Shown one piece after another: positions 44,964 through 54,359 of a stretch of 64,000 nucleotides of DNA (position 1 is the stretch's first letter; each line of letters begins with the position of its first letter). Both the position numbers and the translations under genes were made by a program. Source of the DNA: Escherichia hormaechei_A (lineage in GTDB: Bacteria; Pseudomonadota; Gammaproteobacteria; Enterobacterales; Enterobacteriaceae); the NCBI GenBank assembly GCA_042434945.1, contig CP170191.1, positions 2,790,001 through 2,854,000 on the forward strand. The letters run 5' to 3'. The notes under the pieces are model-generated. The model was not told the origin of the DNA and ran no database searches. It saw nothing but the letters and a program-made list of their open reading frames with translations.

Positions 44964-46940
44964 TTAATGCATGTTGCGCGGCGGCACGCCAAGCCAGTCC
45001 ATGATCCCCTGCGCGGCATGACGCCCTTCCGCCATCGCGGTGACCACCAGATCCGCACCGCGTACCGCATCACCGCCAGCAAAAATCTGCGGATTCGAGG
45101 TCTGGTAGCGATAACGGCTCTCCACGGAGGCCCTGATGCGCCCCCAGTCGTCGGTGTCGACGCCCTGCGCCTGAAGCCACGGCATGGCGTGCGGATTAAA
45201 ACCAAACGCCATGATCACCGCATCCGCTGGCATGACAAACTCACTGCCCGCCACCGGGACAGGACGCCGCCGCCCCTGCGCATCCGGCTCGCCCAGCCTG
45301 GTGCGCAGCATCCGGATACCGTTAACCTTCCCGTCGGTATCCAGCGTGAGCTCAACCGGCTGGACATTAAATTCAAACGCTGCGCCCTCTTCTTTCGCGT
45401 TTTTAACCTCTTTCTTTGAGCCCGGCATGTTGGCCTCGTCCCGCCGATAGGCGCAGGTGACTTTCGCCGCGCCATGCCGCAGCGCGGTGCGCACGCAGTC
45501 CATCGCCGTATCGCCCCCGCCGAGCACCACCACGTTTAAACCCTGTGTGTCGATAAACGGTTCGTCTGCGGCAGGATCAAGGCCCATCACGTTCCGCGTG
45601 TTTGCCACTAAAAACGGCAGCGCGTCGTACACGCCCGGCGCGTCTTCGTGAGGGATACCCGCTTTCATGGAACGATAGGTCCCTACGCCGATGAACAGGG
45701 CATCGTAGTCGTTTTGCAGTTGGGCCATCGACACGTCTTTTCCCACCTCGCAGTTCAGCTCGAAGCGGATGCCCATCGCGCTGAATATCTCTCTGCGCCG
45801 CGCTAACAGGGATTTATCCAGCTTGAAGGCCGGAATACCAAAGGTCAGCAATCCGCCGATTTCCGGATGGCGGTCGTAGACCGTCACGCCGACGCCGCTG
45901 CGCACCAGCACGTCGGCGCAGGCCAGCCCTGCCGGACCGGCGCCGATGATGGCGACGCGCTTACCGACCGGCTTAACGTGGCTGACGTCCGGCGTCCAGC
46001 CCATCGCCAGCGCCCGATCCGAGATATACCGTTCGATATTACCGATGGTTACTGCTCCTGACGCATCCCGCAGGGTGCAGGCGCCTTCACATAATCGATC
46101 CTGTGGGCAGACGCGGCCGGTAATTTCCGGTAAACAGTTAGTCTGGTGAGAAAGCTCAGCCGCACCGACGATATCCCCCGCCCCGATCCGCTCAATCCAC
46201 TGGGGAATGTGGTTATGCAGCGGGCAGGTCCACTCGCAAATGCTGTGCTCGCCACATTTCAGGCAACGGGAAGCCTCGCGCTGCGCCTGTTCCGGGCGAA
46301 ACGGCAGGTAGATCTCGTTAAAATGGTATGCGCGTGCTTCGGGGCTGAGCTTATCCGGCTCACCGCGCGCCGGGGTGTTTTGCATCTGTTGCCGTTTGGT
46401 TTGCGGAGGGGCTGACTGAACCGCCTCGCTGTGCCACGGCAGCGCGTTCAGCCTTGCGCTGCGCTGTCGGCGCTGCTTAACCAGCTTATCCAGTACGGCT
46501 GGGGTGGCGAGCGTAAGCACCGCCGCCGGGCAGTTTTCCACGCAGGCCGGGCCTTGCGGCCTTTCCAGGCAGAGGTCGCATTTGTGCGCCGAGGCCTTTA
46601 CGCTGTCGTTTTCCAGCGGGGCGATCAGCATGTCCATCGTGCCAAACGGACAGGCCACCACGCAGGCTTTACAGCCAATGCATTTTTGTTGATTGACCTG
46701 TACGCTGTCGTTGTGTTGCGTGATGGCTCCGTTCGGGCAGCTTTGCGCGCAGGGCGCATTTTCACAGTGGTGGCAGGTCACGGGACTTTTTCGCAAGCCA
46801 GTAGTAAGGACCGTAATGCGGGGATGAAAATGGCGCTCGCTCAGCGCGTGCTGTTCCCCGTTGTGCGCCATCACACAGGCGACTTCGCAGGCGCGACAAC
46901 CGATACACTGCTGAGCATTGGCCATAATAAAACGATTCAT
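44964..46940 (-). CDS. aegA: Iron-sulfur/FAD oxidoreductase AegA
   Basis: Start at ATG 46940 (MNRFIMANAQQC), giving 658 residues; the frame extends 26 codons further but without family similarity. The N-terminal 180 residues carry ferredoxin-type 4Fe-4S clusters (CIGCRACEVAC, CHHCENAPC, CIGCKACVVACPFG). The rest resembles the small subunit of glutamate synthase: CLKCGEHSICEWTC, CPQDRLCEGAC, FAD-binding GAGPAGLACAD and NADP-binding VLGGGDTAMDC. AegA takes part in anaerobic urate degradation in E. coli (recalled). Divergent from narQ; about 80% like K-12. Confidence 0.93.
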   Translation of the reverse strand: MNRFIMANAQQCIGCRACEVACVMAHNGEQHALSERHFHPRITVLTTGLRKSPVTCHHCENAPCAQSCPNGAITQHNDSVQVNQQKCIGCKACVVACPFGTMDMLIAPLENDSVKASAHKCDLCLERPQGPACVENCPAAVLTLATPAVLDKLVKQRRQRSARLNALPWHSEAVQSAPPQTKRQQMQNTPARGEPDKLSPEARAYHFNEIYLPFRPEQAQREASRCLKCGEHSICEWTCPLHNHIPQWIERIGAGDIVGAAELSHQTNCLPEITGRVCPQDRLCEGACTLRDASGAVTIGNIERYISDRALAMGWTPDVSHVKPVGKRVAIIGAGPAGLACADVLVRSGVGVTVYDRHPEIGGLLTFGIPAFKLDKSLLARRREIFSAMGIRFELNCEVGKDVSMAQLQNDYDALFIGVGTYRSMKAGIPHEDAPGVYDALPFLVANTRNVMGLDPAADEPFIDTQGLNVVVLGGGDTAMDCVRTALRHGAAKVTCAYRRDEANMPGSKKEVKNAKEEGAAFEFNVQPVELTLDTDGKVNGIRMLRTRLGEPDAQGRRRPVPVAGSEFVMPADAVIMAFGFNPHAMPWLQAQGVDTDDWGRIRASVESRYRYQTSNPQIFAGGDAVRGADLVVTAMAEGRHAAQGIMDWLGVPPRNMH

Positions 46941-47092
46941 AACAACACCTGTTTTTGGTTCAATAACCTTATTCTTTCTATTGTTATCGTATTTACCCAC
47001 AGCGGCATGGCGACGCAATGTTCAAATGCCCAGGAAGCCGAACTATTTCCAGTGAACCTGTGGCAGATCAATTTAATTCAGGAAGCTGATGA

Positions 47093-48791
47093 GTGACCGT
47101 TAAACGCCCCGTATCGGGAAGCCTGGCTCGGGCTTTCTTTTCGATGATTGTCTTGTCCGTTCTGATCAGCGCCATTGCGCTGGTCACACTCGCCAGCAGC
47201 CAGCGCGACGCCGAGGCGATTAACATCGCCGGCTCGCTGCGTATGCAGAGCTACCGCCTGGGCTACGAAATGCAGCGCGCCGGCCCATCGCTGGCAGAGC
47301 ACCGCGCGGTCTGGCAAAAAACGCTGAGCGCGCCTGCGTTGCAGAAGCTAAACCGCTGGTATGTGCCAGAGGACGTCAAACAGCGTTACCAGCAGTTGCA
47401 CCTTGGCTGGCAGGAGATGGACACGCGCATCGCCAGCGGCGATACCGGGTGGTATCAGAACCACATAGAGGATTTCGTGGGCCGGATAGATGCCTTTGTG
47501 CTGGCGCTACAGCACTACACCGAACATAAAATTCAGCTGGTGATTTTCATGTCGCTGACGGGCGGCCTGGGCATCCTGCTGCTGGCGGTGGTGACCCTGC
47601 GGCGCATCCGCCGTCAGGTTGTGCTGCCGCTGAATAATCTGGTGGCGGCGAGCGAGCGTATCGAACAGGGGCAATTCGACACTCCCGCGCCGGATACTAC
47701 GCTTCCCAACGAGCTGGGCCAGCTTTCCCGCGCCTTCAACCATATGTCGGCGGAATTACACACCCTGTACCGTTCACTTGAGCGCTCCGTTGCTGAAAAA
47801 ACCCGCCACCTGAATGAAGCGCATCAGCAGCTCGAAATGCTGTTTAAATGCTCACAGGCGTTGAATACCGGGCAGATAGATAGCCACTGTTTCCGGCATA
47901 TTTTGCAGATTGTGCATGACTATACGCAGATGAATTACCTGCAATTGCGCACCAGTGACGACTGGCAGCTTTACGAAGGACAGGAGTCCCCGGGCGAGAA
48001 AATGCACAATTTACCGGTGTTAATGCAGGACACCCTGTACGGCGAACTGCGCTGGCAAAGCGCGACCGGGGATGTTCCGCTGCCGCTCATGGAAAGCGTG
48101 GCGACGATGCTGGGCCGGGGGCTCTATTTCAATCAGGCGCAGAAACATTATCAGCAGCTGCTGCTGATGGAGGAGCGCGCCACCATCGCGCGCGAGCTGC
48201 ATGATTCGCTGGCGCAGGTGCTCTCCTATTTGCGTATTCAGCTTACGCTGCTGAAGCATGCCGTGCCGGGCGACAATGCTCCGGCGCAGACCATCATTAC
48301 GGACTTCTCCCGCGAGCTGAATAATGCCTGGCATCAGCTACGCGAGCTGCTTACCACCTTCCGCCTGACGCTCAATCACGCCAATCTTCCTGCCGCGCTA
48401 CAGGAGTCTCTCGACGGGTTGCAAAGCCAGACCCGCGCGAAGCTGGTGCTCGACTGCCGTCTCTCATCGCTGGCGCTGGACGCACAAAAACAGGTGCACC
48501 TCTTACAGATTGTGCGTGAGGCAGTGCTGAATGCGATTAAACATGCCGACGCGAGCGAGATTGTGGTCAGCTGCGTCACCACCGCGGACGGCACTCACAC
48601 GGTCACGATCCGCGACAACGGCATTGGTATCGGCGACGCCAGCGAACCGCCGGGGCATTACGGGCTGAATATCATGCGCGAACGCGCGGAACGGCTAGGT
48701 GGGACGCTGACTTTTTCACAACCTCGGCGGCGGCACGTTAGTGAGTATTAGCTTTCGCTCTGCGGAGGGTGAGGAAAGTCAGTTAATGTAA
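47093..48791 (+). CDS. narQ: Nitrate/nitrite sensor kinase NarQ, frameshifted at the 3' end
   Basis: Starts with GTG 47093 behind AGGA. Features: TM1 (about 12–35), periplasmic nitrate-sensing helices with the P-box, TM2 (about 147–168), HAMP, a central module, the histidine box EERATIARELHDSLAQVLSYL and the HATPase (NGIGIG, GHYGLNIMRERAERLGG). The frame breaks just after TLTFSQP at about 48725: two bases seem missing, giving a stop at 48751. Beyond it the K-12-like end (GGGTLVSISFRSAEGEESQLM) continues in another frame to 48791. Restored length 566 matches the family. Losing the last ~20 residues of the ATPase could impair the kinase. Confidence 0.88.
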
Positions 48792-48866
48792 TGCCTCCTA
48801 CTGACCAAAGAATACTTGCACTTAAGGTTCAGTATAAAAGGGCATGATAATTTACATTAACTCCTT

Positions 48867-48884
48867 TTTTTCTCCACGATTGGC
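48867..48884 (+). promoter_or_regulatory. BaeR-type response-regulator box upstream of acrD
   Basis: TTTTTCTCCACGATTGGC closely matches the BaeR box reported for E. coli acrD and mdtA (TTTTTCTCCATDATTGGC, recalled). It lies 70 bp upstream of the acrD ATG. It suggests BaeSR envelope-stress activation of the pump. Confidence 0.7.
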
Positions 48885-48954
48885 TCGTACCTTGCCGCTA
48901 CAGTGAAGCAAGTCAAGCCTACAACGATACGCAGAAACACGAGGTCCTCTTTTA

Positions 48955-51900
48955 ATGGCGAATTTCTTTATTGATCGCCCCATTTTTGCCTGGGTGCTGG
49001 CAATCCTGTTGTGTCTGACAGGTACCCTGGCGATTTTTTCATTGCCCGTTGAACAATACCCCGATCTCGCGCCACCGAATGTGCGAGTGACCGCTAACTA
49101 TCCCGGCGCATCGGCCCAGACGCTGGAAAACACCGTGACCCAGGTTATCGAGCAAAATATGACCGGCCTCGATAATCTCATGTATATGTCATCTCAGAGC
49201 AGTGGCACCGGTCAGGCATCTGTCACTTTAAGTTTTAAAGCAGGCACCGATCCGGACGAAGCCGTGCAGCAAGTACAAAACCAGCTGCAATCAGCCATGC
49301 GAAAGTTACCGCAGGCGGTGCAAAATCAGGGCGTGACGGTGCGTAAAACCGGCGATACCAACATTCTGACCATTGCCTTCGTCTCTACCGATGGTTCGAT
49401 GGATAAACAGGATATTGCTGATTATGTTGCCAGTAATATTCAGGACCCGTTAAGCCGCGTGAATGGCGTCGGGGATATCGATGCCTATGGTTCGCAATAT
49501 TCCATGCGTATCTGGCTGGACCCGGCGAAACTCAACAGTTTCCAGATGACGGCTAAAGATGTCACTGATGCCATTGAGTCACAGAACGCGCAGATTGCGG
49601 TTGGGCAACTTGGTGGTACACCTTCCGTCGATAAGCAGGCGCTCAACGCCACCATTAACGCCCAGTCACTGCTGCAAACACCAGAACAGTTCCGCGATAT
49701 CACCTTGCGGGTCAATCAGGACGGCTCAGAGGTAAGGCTGGGCGATGTCGCCACCGTCGAAATGGGGGCGGAGAAATACGATTATCTTAGCCGCTTCAAT
49801 GGTAAGCCAGCCTCCGGGCTGGGGGTAAAACTGGCCTCCGGCGCTAACGAAATGGCGACAGCGGAGCTGGTGCTCAATCGTCTCGACGAGCTGGCGCAGT
49901 ATTTCCCGCATGGACTGGAATACAAGGTGGCGTATGAAACCACCTCGTTTGTTAAAGCCTCCATTGAAGACGTGGTGAAAACGCTGCTGGAAGCTATCGC
50001 TCTGGTTTTCCTCGTTATGTATCTGTTCCTGCAAAACTTCCGCGCCACGCTGATACCCACTATCGCCGTGCCGGTGGTGTTGATGGGAACCTTCTCCGTA
50101 CTTTACGCCTTCGGTTACAGCGTCAACACCTTAACCATGTTCGCGATGGTGCTGGCGATCGGTCTGCTGGTGGATGACGCCATCGTGGTGGTGGAAAACG
50201 TCGAACGTATTATGAGTGAGGAAGGACTCACTCCTCGCGAAGCCACACGTAAATCGATGGGGCAGATCCAGGGGGCACTGGTCGGGATTGCGATGGTTCT
50301 TTCGGCGGTATTTGTACCAATGGCCTTCTTCGGCGGCACCACCGGTGCCATCTATCGCCAGTTCTCTATTACCATTGTTGCGGCGATGGTGCTGTCAGTA
50401 CTGGTAGCGATGATCCTCACTCCGGCTCTGTGTGCCACACTACTTAAGCCACTGAAAAAAGGTGAGCATCATGGGCAAAAAGGCTTTTTTGCCTGGTTTA
50501 ACCAGATGTTTAACCGCAACGCCGAACGCTACGAAAAAGGGGTGGCGAAAATTCTCCACCGTAGCCTGCGCTGGATTGTGATTTATGTCCTGCTGCTTGG
50601 CGGCATGGTGTTCCTGTTCCTGCGTTTGCCGACGTCGTTCTTACCGCTGGAAGACCGTGGCATGTTTACTACCTCGGTACAGTTGCCCAGCGGTTCAACG
50701 CAACAACAGACCCTGAAAGTCGTTGAGCAAATCGAGAAATACTACTTCACCCATGAAAAAGACAACATCATGTCGGTGTTTGCCACCGTTGGTTCTGGCC
50801 CTGGGGGTAACGGGCAAAACGTGGCGCGAATGTTTATCCGCCTGAAAGACTGGAGCGAACGCGACAGTAAGACCGGCACCTCGTTTGCCATTATCGAGCG
50901 TGCAACGAAGGCGTTTAACCAAATTAAAGAAGCTCGCGTTATCGCCAGCAACCCGCCAGCAATTAGCGGTCTTGGTAGTTCTGCAGGTTTTGATATGGAG
51001 TTGCAGGACCACGCTGGAGCGGGTCACGATGCGCTGATGGCAGCACGTAATCAGTTGCTGGCGCTGGCGGCGGAAAACCCGGAGCTAACCCGTGTGCGCC
51101 ATAACGGCCTCGACGACAGTCCGCAGTTGCAGATTGATATCGACCAGCGTAAAGCTCAGGCGCTGGGCGTTGCTATCGACGATATTAACGACACACTGCA
51201 AACCGCCTGGGGTTCGAGCTATGTGAATGACTTTATGGATCGCGGTCGCGTGAAGAAAGTCTATGTGCAGGCAGCTGCGCCGTATCGCATGCTGCCAGAT
51301 GACATCAATCTCTGGTATGTCCGAAATAAAGATGGCGGCATGGTGCCCTTCTCTGCTTTCGCGACCTCACGCTGGGAAACAGGCTCGCCGCGTCTGGAAC
51401 GCTATAACGGTTATTCTGCGGTTGAGATTGTTGGGGAAGCCGCACCGGGGGTCAGTACCGGTACGGCGATGGATATTATGGAATCGTTAGTGAAGCAGCT
51501 GCCAAACGGCTTTGGTCTGGAGTGGACGGCGATGTCGTATCAGGAGCGGCTTTCCGGCGCGCAGGCTCCGGCGCTGTACGCCATTTCCTTGCTGGTGGTA
51601 TTCCTGTGTCTGGCTGCGTTGTATGAAAGCTGGTCGGTGCCGTTCTCGGTAATGCTGGTCGTGCCGCTGGGGGTAATCGGCGCGCTGCTGGCAACCTGGA
51701 TGCGCGGGCTGGAAAACGACGTTTACTTCCAGGTGGGCCTGTTAACGGTCATTGGTTTATCGGCGAAAAACGCCATCCTGATCGTCGAGTTTGCTAACGA
51801 GATGAACCAAAAAGGCCACGACCTGTTTGAAGCGACGCTCCACGCCTGCCGTCAGCGTTTACGCCCGATTCTGATGACCTCGCTGGCATTTATCTTCGGC

Positions 51901-52068
51901 GTATTGCCAATGGCAACCAGCACGGGTGCCGGTTCCGGTGGTCAGCATGCGGTGGGTACTGGCGTAATGGGCGGGATGATTTCGGCCACTATTCTGGCTA
52001 TTTACTTCGTGCCGCTGTTCTTTGTGCTGGTGCGCCGCCGCTTCCCGCTGAAGCCGCGCCCGGAATAA
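48955..52068 (+). CDS. acrD: RND multidrug efflux pump AcrD
   Basis: A 1037-residue inner-membrane proton antiporter that exports aminoglycosides and other amphiphilic or anionic drugs with AcrA and TolC. Twelve transmembrane helices: TM1 at 10–28, two large periplasmic loops, TM2–6 at about 340–535 and TM8–12 at 870–1030. The proton-relay Asp pair lies in GLLVDDAIVVVENVE on TM4 and the partner Lys in GLSAKNAILIVEF on TM10. Motif FFIDRPIFAWV opens the protein. Only one or two residues appear to differ from K-12 (e.g. ASNPPAIS). A terminator follows. Confidence 0.98.
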   Translation: MANFFIDRPIFAWVLAILLCLTGTLAIFSLPVEQYPDLAPPNVRVTANYPGASAQTLENTVTQVIEQNMTGLDNLMYMSSQSSGTGQASVTLSFKAGTDPDEAVQQVQNQLQSAMRKLPQAVQNQGVTVRKTGDTNILTIAFVSTDGSMDKQDIADYVASNIQDPLSRVNGVGDIDAYGSQYSMRIWLDPAKLNSFQMTAKDVTDAIESQNAQIAVGQLGGTPSVDKQALNATINAQSLLQTPEQFRDITLRVNQDGSEVRLGDVATVEMGAEKYDYLSRFNGKPASGLGVKLASGANEMATAELVLNRLDELAQYFPHGLEYKVAYETTSFVKASIEDVVKTLLEAIALVFLVMYLFLQNFRATLIPTIAVPVVLMGTFSVLYAFGYSVNTLTMFAMVLAIGLLVDDAIVVVENVERIMSEEGLTPREATRKSMGQIQGALVGIAMVLSAVFVPMAFFGGTTGAIYRQFSITIVAAMVLSVLVAMILTPALCATLLKPLKKGEHHGQKGFFAWFNQMFNRNAERYEKGVAKILHRSLRWIVIYVLLLGGMVFLFLRLPTSFLPLEDRGMFTTSVQLPSGSTQQQTLKVVEQIEKYYFTHEKDNIMSVFATVGSGPGGNGQNVARMFIRLKDWSERDSKTGTSFAIIERATKAFNQIKEARVIASNPPAISGLGSSAGFDMELQDHAGAGHDALMAARNQLLALAAENPELTRVRHNGLDDSPQLQIDIDQRKAQALGVAIDDINDTLQTAWGSSYVNDFMDRGRVKKVYVQAAAPYRMLPDDINLWYVRNKDGGMVPFSAFATSRWETGSPRLERYNGYSAVEIVGEAAPGVSTGTAMDIMESLVKQLPNGFGLEWTAMSYQERLSGAQAPALYAISLLVVFLCLAALYESWSVPFSVMLVVPLGVIGALLATWMRGLENDVYFQVGLLTVIGLSAKNAILIVEFANEMNQKGHDLFEATLHACRQRLRPILMTSLAFIFGVLPMATSTGAGSGGQHAVGTGVMGGMISATILAIYFVPLFFVLVRRRFPLKPRPE

Positions 52069-52074
52069 GCAATA

Positions 52075-52105
52075 AAAAAGGCGACATGCCAATGTGTCGC
52101 CTTTT
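52075..52105 (+). terminator. acrD terminator
   Basis: AAAAAGGCGACA pairs with TGTCGCCTTTTT around a 6–8-base loop, seven bases after the acrD stop. Confidence 0.9.
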
Positions 52106-52120
52106 TCAACTTTCCGATTA

Positions 52121-52144
52121 AGAACCTGCTCAGCGGGTTCTTGC
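52121..52144 (-). terminator. Hairpin downstream of ypfM
   Basis: AAGAACC / GGTTCTT (7 bp, about 9-base loop) lies 23 bp downstream of the ypfM stop on the minus strand. The following T stretch is weak, so termination is only likely. Confidence 0.45.
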
Positions 52145-52166
52145 TGTTTGTACTTTGTCTCAGGAA

Positions 52167-52226
52167 TTACTTACGAAGCATAACTTCGATAAAGTCTTTC
52201 CAGTTCCCCAGTTCACGTTCAATCAT
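52167..52226 (-). CDS. ypfM: Small protein YpfM (19 residues)
   Basis: A 20-codon frame on the minus strand, ATG at 52226 with a good AGAGAGG ribosome site, encoding an amphipathic peptide (MIERELGN... ending VMLRK). It is the same as the K-12 small protein YpfM, known to be expressed but without a defined function. It lies between acrD and yffB, antisense to both, and is too short for standard gene finders. Confidence 0.85.
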   Translation of the reverse strand: MIERELGNWKDFIEVMLRK

Positions 52227-52612
52227 AACAACCTCTCTTATAATTATGGGTATTCTACGGAAACATATACCGTGGTGAAGCTAATTTACTCGATTGCTGC
52301 GATTGAGCCCCGCTGTGCTGGTAGGTTTAGGATCACTATGAGCGTTGTCGGGTAAATTTTATGTGACCTACAGCAATATTTTGAAATAGTAGGAAAAATG
52401 ACAGCATTTTTAATTTCCCCCTGAGTTTATTGGCAATTTAAACAGGGTGGACAACTATGCTTAAAAGATGAAAGACTATTCAGCTTACAGCTGTTCGTTG
52501 AATTATGGAGAATTGTAAATCCCGAAAAATTCCGAATGTGTTATATTCCACTTAAGGATATATCTTCGAAAATATTGAACATTTAATCCACAAAAGAACA
52601 AAAGGATTCACT
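52227..52612. other. Gene-free gap between ypfM and yffB
   Basis: About 386 bp of AT-rich sequence. It must contain the ypfM promoter (minus strand) at the left and the yffB promoter at the right, where AAAGGAT precedes the ATG. I see no convincing ORF, tRNA, REP or terminator. The switch from K-12-like (acrD, ypfM) to divergent (yffB) sequence must happen in here. Confidence 0.5.
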
Positions 52613-52969
52613 ATGGTTGTGATGTACGGCATTAAGAATTGCGACACGATTAAAAAAGCCCGCCGCTGGCTGGAAGCACACAACATCGACTATCGCTTCC
52701 ACGATTACCGTGCCGACGGGCTTGACCCCGCGTTTCTCCATTCCGCCATCAACGAACTGGGGTGGGAAGCGCTACTGAATACCCGCGGGACCACCTGGCG
52801 AAAACTGGATGAATCTCTCCGGGCCACGATCAACGACGCCGACAGCGCAGCCAAACTGATGCTTGAAATGCCGGCAATCATCAAACGCCCATTGCTCTGC
52901 AAGCCAGGTCAGCCTATGCTGCTGGGTTTCAGTGAAACCCTTTATTCAGATTTATTCGTTGAGGTGTAG
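52613..52969 (+). CDS. yffB: ArsC-family protein YffB
   Basis: A 118-residue thioredoxin-fold protein of the ArsC/Spx superfamily. The single N-terminal cysteine is in GIKNCDTIKKARRWL (C10), followed by the conserved LLNTRGTTWRKLDE and MPAIIKRPLL. It lacks the additional arginine/cysteine set expected of arsenate reductases; the E. coli protein is thought to bind glutathione. It differs substantially from K-12 YffB, in a patch between K-12-like acrD and dapE. dapE begins four bases after its stop, so they are co-transcribed. Confidence 0.9.
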   Translation: MVVMYGIKNCDTIKKARRWLEAHNIDYRFHDYRADGLDPAFLHSAINELGWEALLNTRGTTWRKLDESLRATINDADSAAKLMLEMPAIIKRPLLCKPGQPMLLGFSETLYSDLFVEV

Positions 52970-52972
52970 TCT

Positions 52973-54095
52973 ATGTCGTGCCCGGTTATTGAGCTGACAC
53001 AACAGCTTATTCGCCGCCCTTTCCCTGAGTCCTGATGATGCAGGATGCCAGGCTTTGTTGATTGAACGTTTGCAGGCGATCGGTTTTACCGTTGAACGCA
53101 TGGACTTTGCCGATACGCAGAGTTTTGGGCATGGCGTGGCAGGGTGAAACGTTAGCCTTTGCCGGGCATACCGACGTGGTGCCGCCTGGCGACGCCGATC
53201 GTTGGATCATCCCCCGTTTGAACCCACCATTCGTGACGGCATGTTATTCGGGCGCGGTGCGGCAGATATGAAAGGCTCGCTGGCGGCGATGGTGGTGGCG
53301 GCAGAACGTTTGTCGCACAACATCCCAACCATACGGGGCGACTGGCATTTCTGATCACCTCTGATGAAGAAGCCAGTGCCCACAACGGTACGGTAAAAGT
53401 CGTCGAAGCGTTAATGGCACGTAATGAGCGTCTCGATTACTGCCTGGTTGGCGAACCGTCGAGTATCGAAGTGGTAGGTGATGTGGTGAAAAATGGTCGT
53501 CGCGGATCATTAACCTGCAACCTTACCATTCATGGCGTTCAGGGCATGTTGCCTACCCACATCTGGCTGACAATCCGGTACATCGCGCAGCACCTTTCCT
53601 TAATGAATTAGTGGCTATTGAGTGGGATCAGGGCAATGAATTCTTCCCGGCGACCAGTATGCAGATTGCCAATATTCAGGCGGGAACGGGCAGTAACAAC
53701 GTTATTCCGGGTGAACTGTTTGTGCAGTTTAACTTCCGCTTCAGCACCGAACTGACTGATGAGATGATCAAAGCGCAGGTGCTTGCCCTGCTTGAAAAAC
53801 ATCAACTGCGCTATACGGTGGATGGTGGCTTTCCGGGCAGCCATTTTTGACCGCGCGCGGTAAACTGGTGGATGCGGTCGTTAACGCGGTTGAGCACTAT
53901 AATGAAATTAAACCGCAGCTACTGACCACAGGCGGAACGTCCGACGGGCGCTTTATTGCCCGCATGGGGGCGCAGGTGGTGGAACTCGGGCCGGTCAATG
54001 CCACTATTCATAAAATTAATGAATGTGTGAACGCTGCCGACCTGCAGCTACTTGCCCGTATGTATCAACGTATCATGGAACAGCTCGTCGCCTGA
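52973..54095 (+). pseudogene. dapE: Succinyl-diaminopimelate desuccinylase DapE, about seven frameshifts
   Basis: DapE removes succinate from N-succinyl-LL-diaminopimelate in lysine and peptidoglycan synthesis and is essential. The coding region begins MSCPVIELTQQLIRR and ends [13 protein letters not shown], but the frame breaks near 53020, 53125, 53140, 53210, 53310, 53543 and 53823. All but the first look like lost bases, mostly in homopolymers. Pieces such as AGHTDVVPPGDADRW and [15 protein letters not shown] (metal-site region), [13 protein letters not shown] and [13 protein letters not shown] are present in scattered frames and look like K-12. Restored length is about 375 residues. Such damage in an essential gene suggests base-calling errors. 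Confidence 0.9.
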
Positions 54096-54122
54096 TGAGT
54101 GGTTCTGCAAGAGGAAATAAGC

Positions 54123-54320
54123 ATGGACTGGCTGGCTAAATATTGGTGGATTCTGGTGATTGTCTTTTTGGTAGGCGTCCTGCTGAACGTGATTAAAGAT
54201 CTCAAGCGCGTCGACCATAAGAAATTTCTCGCCAACAAGCCGGAGCTTCCCCCGCATCGTGATTTCAACGATAAGTGGGACGATGACGACGACTGGCCGA
54301 AAAAGGACCAGAAGAAGTAA
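54123..54320 (+). CDS. ypfN: Small membrane protein YpfN (UPF0370)
   Basis: Start at ATG 54123 (MDWLAKYWW), preceded by AGAGGAA, giving 65 residues. One N-terminal transmembrane helix (about 5–26: YWWILVIVFLVGVLL) and a charged cytosolic tail with DKWDDDDDWPKK. The function is unknown. It looks like K-12 except for the last few residues (DQKK). Located 27 bp after dapE. Confidence 0.88.
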   Translation: MDWLAKYWWILVIVFLVGVLLNVIKDLKRVDHKKFLANKPELPPHRDFNDKWDDDDDWPKKDQKK

Positions 54321-54331
54321 TCGCTCTGTTT

Positions 54332-54353
54332 CCCCTCTCCCTAAAGAGAGGGG
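54332..54353. repeat. Palindrome between ypfN and ypfH
   Basis: A perfect 8-bp inverted repeat CCCCTCTC / GAGAGGGG around a 6-base loop, in the convergent gap. No T run follows. A related CCCTCTCC palindrome occurs at 62197–62217. Confidence 0.55.
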
Positions 54354-54359
54354 GACACC

